A stretch of 64,000 nt of DNA, taken from contig JAGEMR010000015.1 in NCBI GenBank assembly GCA_021030915.1, forward strand, positions 372,001 through 436,000, written 5' to 3'. Made by a program: the position numbers and the translations under genes. The notes below the pieces were generated by a model. The model did no database searches, was not told where the DNA came from, and worked only from the letters and a program-made list of their open reading frames with translations. Every line of letters starts with the position of its first letter. Within the stretch, counting starts at the first letter, position 1. This document shows, in pieces, positions 11,329-23,028 of this stretch. The stretch comes from Astrothelium macrocarpum (taxonomy: Eukaryota > Ascomycota > Dothideomycetes > Trypetheliales > Trypetheliaceae).

Positions 11329-13202
11329 AAAAGGATATTAATTGAATGGATTAATATATTTACGGATCGTGATATTCCATTTTTTAATTAAATAATATGA
11401 AATTTCGCTTTCAAAATTAATAAAATTGAATTAGAATCGAATTGATAGAATCATTTTATATAATATTATACGATCGAATTGAAATCAGATTTTTTAATAT
11501 TTTTTGATTTTATATAAAAAAAGACAAATAATTTCAAATAATTGGAATTTTATTTCAATATAATATGAATTCTTATTTTATATTATTTTTATATTAATAT
11601 TTTCTTAAATAAAATCCAAAATAGAATAATACGATATCCTTTCATATAATATATATAATATGAATGAAAAAGATTTTTTTATTGGCCAATTTATAAAATA
11701 ATATTATATTTTTATTAAATCATTTTATGAAAATGATCAATTTCAAAAATCAGATATAAATAATTCTCGAAAATGAATTATTATTTTAATAATAATTTAT
11801 ATAAATGGAATAATATTTTTATCATCATTTATTTATAATTTGAAAATAAATTTAATTTAAAATTTCTGATTTCAAAATTTTAATTTAATTATTTATAATT
11901 ATAATTTTATAATATCATTTTTTAATTGAATGAATAATGAAATTGAATTTATATGATTAAAAGATATATTTGATAAATATATTAAAATTAGATTAAAAAA
12001 AAAAATCCATTATCATTTTTTGATAATAAATAATCATGAAAATTATATAATGATAAAATTTTTGAATTATTATTATTATCATTGAATTTTTATTATTATT
12101 TTTTTTTTTATTCGATTCATTATTTTTAATTATTAAATATGAATTTATTTAATTTATTAATAATTTATTACGTAAAATATTTAAATAAATAGATATATCA
12201 AAATCAAAATATCAGTCGATTTATTAAAAATGACTTTTTTGATATATTCTGATTAATATGATAAGAAATTTTTATCATTCAAAATATCGTTAATAAATGA
12301 TTTAAAATAAATTTTCATTTATTCAATCCAATAATAATATTTAATTAAATATTAATTTGATAATTGTAATATTTTCGTATAAATTTAATAAATTCAGAAT
12401 CTTTTATATGAATTATAAATATTCATTGGCGCCATTTCAGATCAAATTTGGAATCATATATGAATTTTTAGATTGCGAAAGAATTGGATCAATTTACAAT
12501 TAAATATATTAAAATGGAAATGAAGAATAATTTCATTAAATACGAAAATCAAAATTTCAGAAAAATAATAAAATTGGAATAAAAATATATAAAATATCGT
12601 AAAATTATTAAAATATCTGTAAAATATAATGGAATATAATTCTGGAATTCCAATAAAATATAATTTATTTGTGAATAATAATAATAGAAGGAGAAGAAGG
12701 AGGAATATAAAAAATAATAATAGGAGATATAAAAATTCGAATAATAAATTATTAAATAAACGAAAATTGAAATGAAAATTCAGAATCGACGCGTTTGTGA
12801 GAAAATTCAAAAAAAGTGAAAATAATAGCATGAAATTGAATAATAATAGCGGAAGAAGATTCAGAAATAGCGAATTAATATAAAATAGTTCTAAAATGAG
12901 ACAAAATAATATAATCAATTATAATGAAAAAGAATTATATTAATTAAAAGATTTTAAAATATGATATTGGATGATAAGAAATATTTGAATAAGATTGATG
13001 TGGTTTCTCATTTTAATCATTCTCAATATCAACGATAATATCCACAATATTTTAATAATTAAAATTTGCGATAATTCTTATTTACGTGAAATTCAGCTAC
13101 ATTTTAAAATTAACCTCATATTAATTATTATTGTGGTTGTTGAAATATTTAAATTTGAATCCATGGTGTTGAGAATTTGGTTGAGTGTGCACGCAGTGCA
13201 AC

Positions 13203-13226
13203 CGTGCACACAGCCGAGAAAACCCC
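13203..13226 (-). repeat. Right terminal inverted repeat of element 1
   Basis: Perfect inverted copy of 11060-11083, ending in AACCCC and followed by TA at 13227-13228. Inner flank (GTGCACGCAGTGCAACC) continues the imperfect inverted repeat. Confidence 0.85.
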
Positions 13227-13759
13227 TACCTGCCACGGTCTGAAAATTTGCGCATCCCTAAATCCGGGAGGTCCCCAATACACGTTCGAGCTATTGGGAC
13301 TTACCTAAATAAAAGCTTCTTGTCTGAAAGTTGCATCGGAAAAATGCGACGTCTATCATGGCTGAGGGTTGCTCTAATACACGTATTGCGAGTTACAGTT
13401 TTCGCAGTCTATGAAATTTCTAATCGCAGCTCATGGCAGCATTAATTTCGAAGTAGGTGAAAGCATGAGTCAAGACCTTACTTGGTTCAGCAGAAGACAC
13501 CAACCGCATTCCATGAGTTCTCGAGACGCATTACTCGAGGCTCGATTATACGAGTGTGGCTGAAAGATGGATGTATCTAGGAGATCTCACATCCACATGC
13601 TGGGCGTGTCCAACCTGCCGTCATGCAGGCAACAAGGCTGCCAACCCTCCTTGAATCGATATTGTCACAAGCATTACAAAGCGATTTTGCTATCTCAAGG
13701 AGGCTAATATTCGAAGGTGGTCAAATTTTTTGGATACCGCAAAGTTCAAACAAACAGTC
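13227..13759. other. Intergenic region upstream of the 850-aa orphan
   Basis: About 530 bp of normal composition with no gene-like frame. It presumably holds the promoter of the gene starting at 13760. Confidence 0.5.
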
Positions 13760-16312
13760 ATGGATGGATCTCTAGTGCCAGGTCACTCAGGCTCATCAAG
13801 CTCCAGACCCTTCCAACAGACGGGTACCATCAATTGGGTTAACTTGGCTTCCAAACCTATCACATTTGCCATCGGCGCTCTGGCTCGCTATTCTAAAGCT
13901 GACGTTGATGTTGCTACAGTGGGCATCTGCAGAATGATGTGCTTACCCTTTAGCATGCCAATGAACAAGAAGGAAATGATGATTGATAAAATTTCCAGCT
14001 TACCACAAGTTTCTTTGTACGGTAATGTTGCGCGCTTCGGATTTGGTTTACAACACATTCTCAATGACCTAATTGGTACGGATGAAGGTATGACTGGGGT
14101 TGCGCTCTGTGCCTGTCTCACTACCTCATACACCTCTTTTTACGCCTCACAAGTCTTCCGGTCTCTCTGTACTTCTCAAGATATTCCGGACGATGTGGTG
14201 CCTGGTACTAGAAGATGGATTTCTTTGCTCGAAGTCTGTTCGGGCATCTTTAGCGACACGGAATTTCATCGGAAGGTGGAAGGCCTCTGGCGCCTTCTGG
14301 TTCCCAGAGAAAGTTACGGCATTCCACATCTTGACGCCACCGAAGACAAAGCGTTAGCTTCTGCATTGTTGGAGCTTGGTAAAGTTTCCGCTGGCAAACT
14401 CGAAAGCTGTACTTTTACAGGCGGACTGGATTGTGCCTGGCTTGGAGCAGTTGCGGAATTTCTTTTTGGGATTGCTATCTCCGTCGTGAATGCTGACCAA
14501 GCCATATGCTATGAATCAAAAGCTGGCAGTCGCCTTCAGGATGGTGGATACAAAATCGTTCTAATGGCATCAAAAGCAGCCAAGGGCAACATAGCAATCG
14601 CAAAAAGAGTTTGTCATATCCCGAACGGCGAAGATCTGTTTAAGAAAAACAAAGATATAGTTCTGTCTCGTCAAGCCAACTATGGAGATTTCGCTCGTTG
14701 CTCAGATTGGGACACTATATTACAAGATGCTTACGGAGACACCGCCGAGACTCTGCTACAGGGCAAAGTTTCCAAAAGCTTTGCCGTGCTATTTCGCTAC
14801 ATAGCCCAAAGGTCAGTTCTGCTAGCCAACGGCGATCATAACATTAGCGAGCAATACGAATGGCCAGGCTTGTACTGCAGTCTCGAGGCTCCGAGAGGAG
14901 ATGACCTTCTGGCTTTCGCTTGCTGGCGCCTCCCTGAGCTCAGATCTTGCCTTAAACCCATTATCCATCATGAAGCCAGCGCCAGCCCAGAGAACGAGGC
15001 ACATGGATGTTTACGAGCAATTCAAAGGGCATGCGGTTGCCACGATTGTTATGAAAATCTGGAAGAGCATATAGAAGAGGCAACTTCCACATCCTATCAT
15101 ACTTGTTTGGCTGATGTTTCCGCGACGATTATGCTATTGGTTCGTCTCCTTCCTTTGGTAGATGCGCAAAATGTAATTCCCTCTGTTTCCGGAGTGCGTA
15201 GTCTACTTTGGCGGAGGGCATTTCGAGGCTTTCATAGCCACCACTTAATTCCGGGCATACCCCACCCCTGGGGGGACGATCACAGATCTTTATTGCACCG
15301 AATACACAGCATCTTCACACATGGTAACGAAGATGGCACCTTCCGCGGCGATCTTGCCATTTCGAGTGAGGGCATTTGTTGCTTCAATGAAATTCTGGTT
15401 AATATCAGGAGCCTCCCTGCGACTGTCGGTAAGATTCGTGTGATATCTGGGCACATCGAATTTAAAGGAAGTATGTTCAGAAATATTGGGTCCATGGAGT
15501 TAGACGAAGTTACATGGAATCACTTCTCCGTCCCAATCCAGAGAAATTTTCACCTTCTGCTTTCCGAAACGCCGAATTCTACAAGGTTGGAAGCCGCCTA
15601 TACAACGACGTCAAAAAGTTCCGGGCCAAGCTGTAAATTTTCGATCTTGAAACTGGCTCAGTGGTCGCAGGATCGACCATCTGATCGTGTCATTTCATGT
15701 AGAGCGCCGCTTACCCTTATTGAAAGATTGGAAGAGAGATTCAATAGGATTCCTGAATTGCGTGAGACGACCTGGAATATACAGCCCGACGCTTCACAGC
15801 AACCAAATTCTACTATGATGTGCAGCTGTCAAGGAACTGCTTCTCAAGACATCCCATATTCTTTGATCCTCATCATTGGCGGGGGGCCATCGCGAAGTTT
15901 AAGAATCTACAAAACATCGATCGACCTCTGGCTTGATGGCCAAGCGAGCATTGAGCACTTGTACGCTGAACTAGCAACCTATTATAAGATACCGCGGCCC
16001 TCCAAATTTGCGATTGCGAAAGTCTGCGATTGCGCTCAATGTGTTCTGGCCTATGTCTTTAGAAACTGGTACTGCATTCAGCCAATTAGAGAAGTTTACA
16101 AGCCGCCTAAGAATAAACACGTGGTTATCGAAATACATCATATTGGACGTGTTATACAAAAGATCGAGTTTGAAGTTACTAGAGATTCGCTAGAGACGGA
16201 AAGGCGACAGAGCGAGTACCTGTCAGGGCCAACTTCAACCCCAAATAAGAAAGGAATATGGACTCGAATGTTCGGAGGCGCTTTTAGGGAGAAAACAACA
16301 CGAAAAAATTAA
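13760..16312 (+). CDS. Large uncharacterised fungal protein (850 aa)
   Basis: A single uninterrupted exon of 851 codons with balanced composition. I chose the ATG at 13760 because the frame upstream has only a TTG. I cannot assign a domain. The general layout resembles a widespread but unnamed Pezizomycotina family: an early segment NWVNLASKPITFAIGALARY; a CSGIFSDTEFHRKVEGLW block; a GG-D-AWLGAVAEFLFGI segment near residues 240-255 that could be a membrane-associated helix; a Cys-rich patch (CGCHDC) near 430; and a C-terminal KKGIWTRMFGGAF. No signal peptide is evident. The intact frame next to a transposon suggests a functional gene, not a relic. Function unknown. Confidence 0.75.
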   Translation: MDGSLVPGHSGSSSSRPFQQTGTINWVNLASKPITFAIGALARYSKADVDVATVGICRMMCLPFSMPMNKKEMMIDKISSLPQVSLYGNVARFGFGLQHILNDLIGTDEGMTGVALCACLTTSYTSFYASQVFRSLCTSQDIPDDVVPGTRRWISLLEVCSGIFSDTEFHRKVEGLWRLLVPRESYGIPHLDATEDKALASALLELGKVSAGKLESCTFTGGLDCAWLGAVAEFLFGIAISVVNADQAICYESKAGSRLQDGGYKIVLMASKAAKGNIAIAKRVCHIPNGEDLFKKNKDIVLSRQANYGDFARCSDWDTILQDAYGDTAETLLQGKVSKSFAVLFRYIAQRSVLLANGDHNISEQYEWPGLYCSLEAPRGDDLLAFACWRLPELRSCLKPIIHHEASASPENEAHGCLRAIQRACGCHDCYENLEEHIEEATSTSYHTCLADVSATIMLLVRLLPLVDAQNVIPSVSGVRSLLWRRAFRGFHSHHLIPGIPHPWGDDHRSLLHRIHSIFTHGNEDGTFRGDLAISSEGICCFNEILVNIRSLPATVGKIRVISGHIEFKGSMFRNIGSMELDEVTWNHFSVPIQRNFHLLLSETPNSTRLEAAYTTTSKSSGPSCKFSILKLAQWSQDRPSDRVISCRAPLTLIERLEERFNRIPELRETTWNIQPDASQQPNSTMMCSCQGTASQDIPYSLILIIGGGPSRSLRIYKTSIDLWLDGQASIEHLYAELATYYKIPRPSKFAIAKVCDCAQCVLAYVFRNWYCIQPIREVYKPPKNKHVVIEIHHIGRVIQKIEFEVTRDSLETERRQSEYLSGPTSTPNKKGIWTRMFGGAFREKTTRKN

Positions 16313-16802
16313 TTCCAATCGGCGACTAGTGTAGTATTTGCTTCAAATAAAGTAGGTCAAGAGTTCCTGATTGAACCTGTTGACTGAAAATTGACGGCAA
16401 GCCTACTTAAGACAGCTGGAATTCTCCTTCACCCAAGATCACAGCCATCATGCCTCTGGGCGACGCAATGCTCGCACGCTTACAATTGCTAGATACTTTG
16501 ATAGGATATTGCTATGGATTCGAAATTAGTTTGATTGCGTATCACTATGAAACTAATTAGCCCTACCATGTCGCGATTGCGTGCTGGTAAGCTGAGTGAG
16601 TACAGCCTTGGATTCTTGCCTCCGACTTCGAAAATGGCGCTCCAAACTCCCTAAGTCCTACCTGCCTTCTCAATGACCCGAATTACCCTTGCTTCGCCCA
16701 TTGTCGTCCACGATGTTGAAGCAACCCAAATTCCAGTATCGTAGTCTTCTCATCTCACGGGGACAAATGTGGCCGTCGATTCAAATAGCCTCTTCTTGCC
16801 TT
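16313..16802. other. Intergenic region between convergent genes
   Basis: About 490 bp between the 3' ends of the orphan (plus) and TFIIS (minus). No coding signal recognised; it should contain both 3' ends. Confidence 0.5.
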
Positions 16803-17767
16803 TTAACAGAATTTCCACCGATTGCCACAGACTGTACATTCGCAAAAGGTAGTCATAGGCTCATCCGCAGATCTGGTTTGTGCCTGGGAATAGGAGACTT
16901 TCTTCTCCTTGCACCTGCCGCATTGGAGCGAGGCGCTGAAAACTTTGACTTCCTTTGCCACCATCGCCTTATCCATGTTCTCCTTGGCTATTCGCTCATC
17001 TTCGGCTTTGCGCTCGTCTGACCGCATCTCTTCATGTGACATGACAACGAAGCGGGTCGGCGTAATTGCCCCAGACATTATGCGCTCCCGCAGTTTTGGA
17101 TTCGATTTGTTCTTCAAATTCTGGTACAGAGACCGCATCTTCGTTTTGTAGGGCTCACTTGTCTCAGGCTGATATTTGTCAAAGGCTGCATACTCGATAG
17201 CTTTGGCTTTCTCTAGCACGTCATCGGGAGCTACACGAGTGATTTTAGCATCTTAGCATATCCCCGAATGCTTTTTCACTAATACTTACACTCCTCGGAC
17301 ATGAAAGCCAATCCATTGTACATAAGTTTTAGGCATGAATCGCGTGTTTTGTTGCCAGTTTGTTCAACTTTGATTCCGTCTGCCTCAGCATTCCTTTTGT
17401 CCGGCGGCACACTGCTTTTGGGTTTTGCTTTTGACGGTGCTGGTGAGGGTGCCGGAGAAGCTGTTCCATTTGTACTTTTCACGGCCGGAGAGACCTTGGC
17501 AGCATGTTTTCCGTCTAATCCCTTGGCTTTATCCACATCTTTCTTCCATTTTCCAACCAGCTCTCCCGCAAGACGTCCGACAGCTGGATCTTTGTTTTGC
17601 CTCAATTTGTTCACGATTACACCGATCTTGCTCGACCGCAGAATCTCCTCGCTCATTGATGTATGTCTTAGAGGCTCGAGCAATTGCGTGAGTGCTGCCG
17701 ATGGAACACCTTCTGAGGCTGCTTTTGAGATTGCGCTGGCCCGCGCCTGAATCTGTTTGGCATCCAT
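16803..17767 (-). CDS. dst1: Transcription elongation factor TFIIS
   Basis: TFIIS enters the secondary channel of RNA polymerase II and stimulates transcript cleavage so that backtracked complexes resume elongation. Two exons, 17767-17290 and 17230-16803, with a 59-bp intron (GTAAGT/TGTAG), give 301 aa. Residues 1-80 form the TFIIN/LW helical bundle (SKIGVIVNKLRQNKDPAVGR, ELVGKWKKDV). A Pro/Ala/Ser/Lys linker follows. The central polymerase-binding domain runs from CLKLMYNGLAFM through KMRSLYQNLKNKSNPKLRER and MSGAITPTRFVVMS. The C-terminal zinc ribbon has CGRCKEKKVSYSQAQTRSAD with the catalytic Asp-Glu pair (SADEP), then CTVCGNRWKFC; all four zinc cysteines are present. Length is typical for fungal TFIIS. 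Confidence 0.96.
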
Positions 17768-18663
17768 AACTCGAAGGCGCAGCGGAAGAATGGGAATGCG
17801 TGGGTGCGTTGTGATGCGATAACTTTACTCCTGGTCGTCCAAATGCGAGGACAGGAGCAGCTTGAATGAAAAGCGGTAGGAGAGGTCCGGGAGAGAAGGA
17901 GGCTTGGTAAATGGAGAAAGGCCGTTCTGTACTCTGTAGGGAAGTCCAGTAAGAAGATGGCAAGAGGCGTGTCCCGAAAGTGGAATGAGCGCGCGTGGGG
18001 CAGATACTGCATCTCAAGGCGGTCAGTAATTTCTGCCGTTGATCTTCGCCGAAGTCGAGTCCACGGCCAAATCGCGACTTTGAAGCTTTCAGAGCGAATA
18101 TCTCAACGATAAATGGTGATAATGAAAAGACCGACACAGCACAGTCGTCAGCAAGCTCAATGGTTTGCGTTGACGGTGTAAAAACGGTGGATCATTCTGA
18201 TCGTGTAGCTCGAGAAGGGGTCTCGAGATTAATCCAAAATTTCATCTCTTTATTACGTCCCACGTATTCGATTGGCAAGATAGTTAGTAACTTGGTTCGA
18301 AATGAATAGTCTATGGAAGCTTAAGTTTCATAAGATTTCGCTTTTGAAGACGTCGTTGCCGAGATGTTCATAATCTTATTGTTTTGGTAGAAATTTCCTG
18401 ATTTGGACGTTCCGACTTCGCCGATTCCATCTACAGACCTCCGCGAGATCTTCCGCCGAACAAACCTTCATTCTTCTAATCACATATCTTTGCCCACGCA
18501 CTCGGAGGTCGAACCACAAACTAAGAACGACCAACCACAGTTTCAGACATTACAATACATAAGTGAAAAACCCAAGCCTATTTTACAAGTAGAACTTTCA
18601 TGCGCCATTGCTAATGCCTCTTGATTCCTTCTGATACGCTGGAAATTTCGTGATTCGTTTCTC
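17768..18663. other. Intergenic region upstream of TFIIS
   Basis: About 900 bp. Frames here are short; one at 18403-18624 starts with TTG and has no recognisable content. The part near 17768-18000 is probably the TFIIS promoter and leader. Confidence 0.5.
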
Positions 18664-20069
18664 TCAAACCTCTTCATCTTGAGGCTTTGGTTGGTCTGCG
18701 TGTTTTGCTGGATCAAAAACATAGATTGGAAACTCCAAGAAAATGGTCCGCTTGAGGATGACCGGCATTCGCGAATACAATTGAGGAGGGAACGGGATAA
18801 GAATGCTCGTGCGATTAAGGTACTCGGAGTATCCTTCCCAATTCAAGTCCTTCTCGTACCTTTTCTTCGCTCCTGGTCTTTCTTGTAGCGGAAGTCCAGA
18901 AACAAACATGAGCAATATGGTAAGGAAGAATGGTCCCAAGATAGTCGCATACAAAGCTTTGTATGCTTGACCACGTACATAGCCATTAGCAGCTGGCGAT
19001 ACCGCAATCATGTAGATGGCTATTCCGTTAGCACGACTCATTGAAACATCGAATCTTGAATCAGGATAAGCTTACAAAACTGAATGATGATCTCCCCGAA
19101 ATAATTAGGGTGCCTTGTCCAACTGAAGAACCCGACATCACAAACCGCCTTCTTGTCCGGATTTGCGACTTTAAAGCGGTACTTTTGCGCATCTGAGACA
19201 GTCTCCATGATCAGACCGATGGTGTACAAGATGATGCCAGCAATATCGCGCCCTGTACCAAAGCTGTGCTGGGGAAACTTGGTAACGTTTGGCGAGTTCA
19301 ATACTGTCACTGGAAGCGACACGATCCATACCCACTGTGAAGAAGAATAAGTTTTGCCTGTTTTGGGAGATGTTTTGCAGACAAACTCACAAGCATTTGG
19401 AAAACCCAGAAACCAAGAAAAGGAAAGAATTTATCTCGCTTATCATCAAAACGATCATCCTTGCCTGTTTTGAGGATTCGGAACAGGAGAAAGCCTGAGA
19501 GACGGAGTGCCCATATCATAATGAACAGCGAAGCTACGATTTGCCGCGCATTGTGATGACCACTGAACGCTAGTGTTATGATTGCGAGGACTGCAAAATT
19601 CGTGCCTCCAGCAAAATCTATGCAAGAATTAGCAATATTCATCAATCACACAAGAGATATAATTTGTCCTCGGATGGGATGTGCCATGAATTCTAATCAT
19701 GCGCTCAGAGCTTAGAACCTATTTTTCGTAATATGAAGGTAACTTTCCAAATTGACTTTTGCATTCCTATCATTTACATAGCGGATACGCTTTGGTCATC
19801 CACGCTGACTTTATTTCTAAGCATTCGTGTGTATTCTTGGATACGAGCACACGGCCGGTGCGGCACAGTTCAGGGGAATAGTTTGAGGATTACAACAACA
19901 AACATGAAAAACAAAAAGTAAATCAGGGTCAGGAGAAAAGAAACTAGAACATACCGGTGAGCTTGTCGAACTTGAAAGTAAAGGCAATAGAGAAGAAGAA
20001 CAATTGATATCCAATAGTGATTAGGAGCGTGATGGCAAGATAGTAGTTGTCCAATGCGTGGACTTCCAT
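18664..20069 (-). CDS. DUF1295 membrane protein (steroid 5-alpha-reductase-like family)
   Basis: Polytopic membrane protein of the DUF1295 family, related to the C-terminal domain of steroid 5-alpha reductases and isoprenylcysteine methyltransferases; the substrate is unknown. Four exons (20069-19955, 19617-19391, 19334-19076, 19019-18664) give 318 aa. Hydrophobic helices cover most of the first 200 residues (LAITLLITIGYQLFFFSIAF, FAVLAIITLAFSG). The family signature follows: DAQKYRFKV, then VGFFSWTRHPNYFGEI, the putative NADPH/catalytic segment. The tail has RPGAKKRYEKD and a charged C-terminus. The first intron is 337 bp, unusually long, but exon 1 (ending KFDKLTG) and exon 2 (starting DFAGGTNFA) join in phase. 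The short exons make the start at 20069 inferential though well supported. Confidence 0.87.
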
Positions 20070-21019
20070 GTTTGAAATGTCGATCGCAAGGAAACACAGA
20101 GATGGAGTTTTCCAAGGCGACCCAAGACCGTGCTTTATTCAGTTTCAATAAGCTGGGAGAATGAGAATTATATGTTTCAATATTGTGGCTTTTGTTGAAG
20201 GCAGCTGACGATGGTACAGGTCAGCGCTCTTGGTATGACGCTTAGATCTGAAAACAACACAACATTTCGCTCCTTCGATCGATTGACGTTGCTGCTTGGC
20301 TAGCTGGATCCGGCGTCTTTTTTCAATGACGCACCGTTGCCGTCGGCCGAATAGTCCGCCCGTAAACTATCACTCTTCAGTGCACGTCGCGCTTTTGAAC
20401 CTGGAGAACATCTTGCTAAAATTGAAATCTGGTGCCGGCCGCGTCGCTTGATATTCCGACGGGGTCCTTACTCGCATCTTCTGTGCTTTTCTGGGGCCGG
20501 CGCTAATCAGCCACTCCTCCCCGCGATGGATTTCTCGCGACAACGCAAGTTTCAGCCGCCTACCTCAATTCAAATCCATGAGACTCTGATGCGACGCTCC
20601 ACGTCCTGACCTGGGGAAGTCCAGCCCTTATGCATCCTTGACATGGTACAGTTGGAATAAGTATTTTGTTCTTGGCATCTGTTCTTGGCATCTGCTTCAA
20701 GACAGACCACCAATGAAATTTATGCCATTTCGTCTCAGCCTATCCGGCATGTCGCTCACCGGGAAGGTTACGCTCTTAGTTGCAATTGCGTTTTTGTTTG
20801 AAGGTTCAAGGCTTGAGGCAATGCAGGCAATTCCCAGGGTCTTCGAGACACCAGCTTGCTTGCCTTTTGCGACCTAATCTCCAGTTCGTGTCCCCATTTT
20901 GACGTTCCTGTTCTGTAAGTTGGCCGGGCTGTTCTTTTCGTCTGTCGTTCTCATCAACTTCGTTTCTCTTTGAGCTGGTCTCGCTGCTGTAGGCTGGGTT
21001 CTACACATTCATTTCAATC
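20070..21019. other. Intergenic region, divergent promoters
   Basis: About 950 bp between the DUF1295 gene and the secreted repeat protein. It contains a perfect 13-bp tandem duplication (GTTCTTGGCATCT at 20668-20680 and 20681-20693). No gene seen. Confidence 0.5.
20668..20693. repeat. 13-bp perfect tandem duplication
   Basis: GTTCTTGGCATCT occurs twice back to back. Probably a slippage event; no function implied. Confidence 0.8.
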
Positions 21020-22841
21020 ATGAAGTCATTTTTGAGTGTTCGATCCTCTGCGATCGCATTTCTTCAATTTTTAATACTTAGCTTGGTAGGTGAATGAATA
21101 AGCTTTTGGTACCAAGACTGACCAAGACTCTCTAAATACAGCTGTACATTAGCCTGACCGATGCGACTGGAGACTTCCCTTTCAATGGAAATGCTGGAGG
21201 AGACTTTGCAGATGGCATGCTTCGGGATAGGATGATATCGTCATCCTCCTCCTTAACATCGTCACTATCATCATCCTCGTCGACGAATGGATTGTTGAGC
21301 GTGAGATTTAAAGATGCCATTGAAGAACATAGCGCTGACGACACGCAGAGTGCAACCGCTAGGAATGCTCTCTCTACGACTGGAACATCATCACTATTGG
21401 GCGGCGGATCATTAAGTGTACGTAAATACATTAGACTAGGTAGACGAGGTTACTAACGCTAGGCAGAGTACATCTACGCTGAATGCATTGTCGTCAGCGC
21501 AGGCACTTACAAGCCAGACGGTATGTCAACGCACAGCGCGCAGGTTTGGTTCAAGGTACTGACATCGGATTCCAGAGCCAGCTTGGCTCCATTTTGACCG
21601 TCTCGATTATTAACGGAAATCCTACGACAACGGCCGCGCAAGCTGTAAACACTGGTGGAAGCTCATCTGGTCAGATTCTCACTATTTCAATAGAGTCCGG
21701 ACAAGTAGGCCTTGCGACAGCGGCAGGACTGTCTACTACTGCTGGATTCTCGAATGGAACGACAGGTTCACAGGCTTTGTCCTTTCAGGTAGCATCGTCG
21801 AATGTCTTGACCTCGACAGCTGCAGCACTCTCAACTGCAACGAGCTTCTCAAACGTTACGAGTAATTCGAACGCACTGTCCTTTCAAGTGACATCGGTGT
21901 CGAACACGATTGGCTCTGGATTTTCAAACAATACGGCCACTGCTGCAGCGGCTTCTACCAATCTTTCACCGACATCGACATTTGCCAACACGAACTCTTC
22001 AAGTCAAGCTTTGTCCTTTGCGGTGAGCTCTGCAGCCACAACTGCATTCTCGAACAATACGAACAGCGCGAGCGCGCTTTCGATCAACTCCCAGTCCAAT
22101 GCATTGGCCAGCTCTTCAATGATGCTTACCTTTGCCATATCATCATCGTCTGTCGCAAATGCCTCTCAGTTTTCAACTGCAGCTGCAGCCAGTGCGACTG
22201 TTGGTAACAGTGGTTGTCTATGCTCCTGTCAATGTCCCTTTTCCTTCTTCACGACGAATACCATGTCCACGATGATGCCGATGATCGCCCAGACAGCGTT
22301 CACGACCCAAACGACAAGCACCAGTACGACATCCACGTCATTTCAACTTGGATCGGGCAACTCTACATCGTTTACAAGATCGTTTTCGTTGTCTTCCCCT
22401 ACGGGACTCTTGAATACATCCACGACCAGCACCACAGCCTTTAATTCGCTCTCTACCACGTCCACAACAACCACGACCACCTCGTCGACAACGTCGCTTC
22501 AAACATCGTCTCGCTTATCTTTGGGTTCGCTCACAAGCACGACTACTTCTTCAACGTCAACTCAAACATCATCTCGCTTATCCTTGGGGTCGCTTAGCGG
22601 TATAAATACTGTTGGGACATCATCCTCTCGGTCGACCAGTACAGGATCAACGACGAACAGGCTTGGAGCCAACGGGTCAACGACTACCAGTTCATCAACT
22701 ACTGCATCAACTGGCTCCAGACTGATGAATGCTGGGTCAACGGGAACTACATCCGTTACTACCGGATCAAGGACTAGCACCGGGTCAACAACAGCTGCTG
22801 GCGATGTCTCCAACACTGCGACCACACAATCCGTGCGCTAG
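21020..22841 (+). CDS. Secreted Ser/Thr/Asn/Ala-rich repeat protein (mucin-like)
   Basis: Four exons (21020-21085, 21142-21417, 21467-21520, 21576-22841), all phase 0, give 553 aa. Exon 1 is a signal peptide (AIAFLQFLILSL). The mature protein is low complexity: about 12% or less charged residues and long Ser/Thr runs suited to O-glycosylation. A degenerate module recurs: polar Ser/Thr/Asn spacer followed by a hydrophobic alternating segment (ILTVSI, ILTISI, ALSFQVASS, ALSFQVTS, ALSFAVSS, LTFAISSSS), suggesting repeated beta strands. One isolated Cys cluster, CLCSCQCPF, lies near residue 350. Two copies of QTSSRLSLGSL follow. There is no C-terminal hydrophobic GPI signal. The family is not recognised; a cell-wall or extracellular matrix role is inferred only from composition. 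Confidence 0.75.
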
Positions 22842-23028
22842 TGAGAATCCTGCCACATCCGATCAAAGTACTTTAGTTTAGAGGCGTTGCAGGAGTCGAG
22901 GTGACCGAGGCAGATGAAGCCACCGTCCTGGCATAATGTGGTGCGCAGAAGCATCTGGTTCGGGTAGAGGACAAGAGTGTAGTTATGGGCCAGCTCCAGC
23001 GCCGAGCCTCTGTCGGTCCATTATAATG

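Larger units (their letters stand above)
11060..13226 (+). mobile_element. Degenerate (RIP-like) pogo/Fot1-type DNA transposon, element 1
   Basis: A 2167-bp block bounded by inverted repeats (GGGGTTTTCTCGG... inward) and flanked by TA on both sides, as expected for Tc1/mariner-pogo target duplication. The transposase start (ATG 11152) encodes a helix-turn-helix ending in ILSRCHKS, like the LSRRHRG motif of Fot1/pogo transposases. After about 11200 the DNA becomes extremely AT-rich and non-coding through to about 13150. That is the expected effect of repeat-induced C-to-T mutation. The outer ~150 bp on the left and ~75 bp on the right keep normal composition. Length is within 1 bp of element 2 at 52698-54865. 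Confidence 0.8.

Noticed and set aside
12454..12918. 154-aa minus-strand frame in element 1
   Set aside because: Almost only Leu/Ile/Phe/Asn/Tyr; expected from AT-rich DNA on a strand lacking TAA by chance.
11031..13238. Shared CACGGTCT octamer near both sides of element 1, as an 8-bp target duplication (hAT type)
   Set aside because: It lies at different distances from the two inverted repeats, while TA flanks both repeats directly and fits the pogo-type HTH.
17529..18137. 202-aa minus-strand frame overlapping the TFIIS start
   Set aside because: Runs out of frame through TFIIS exon 1 and has no domain-like content.
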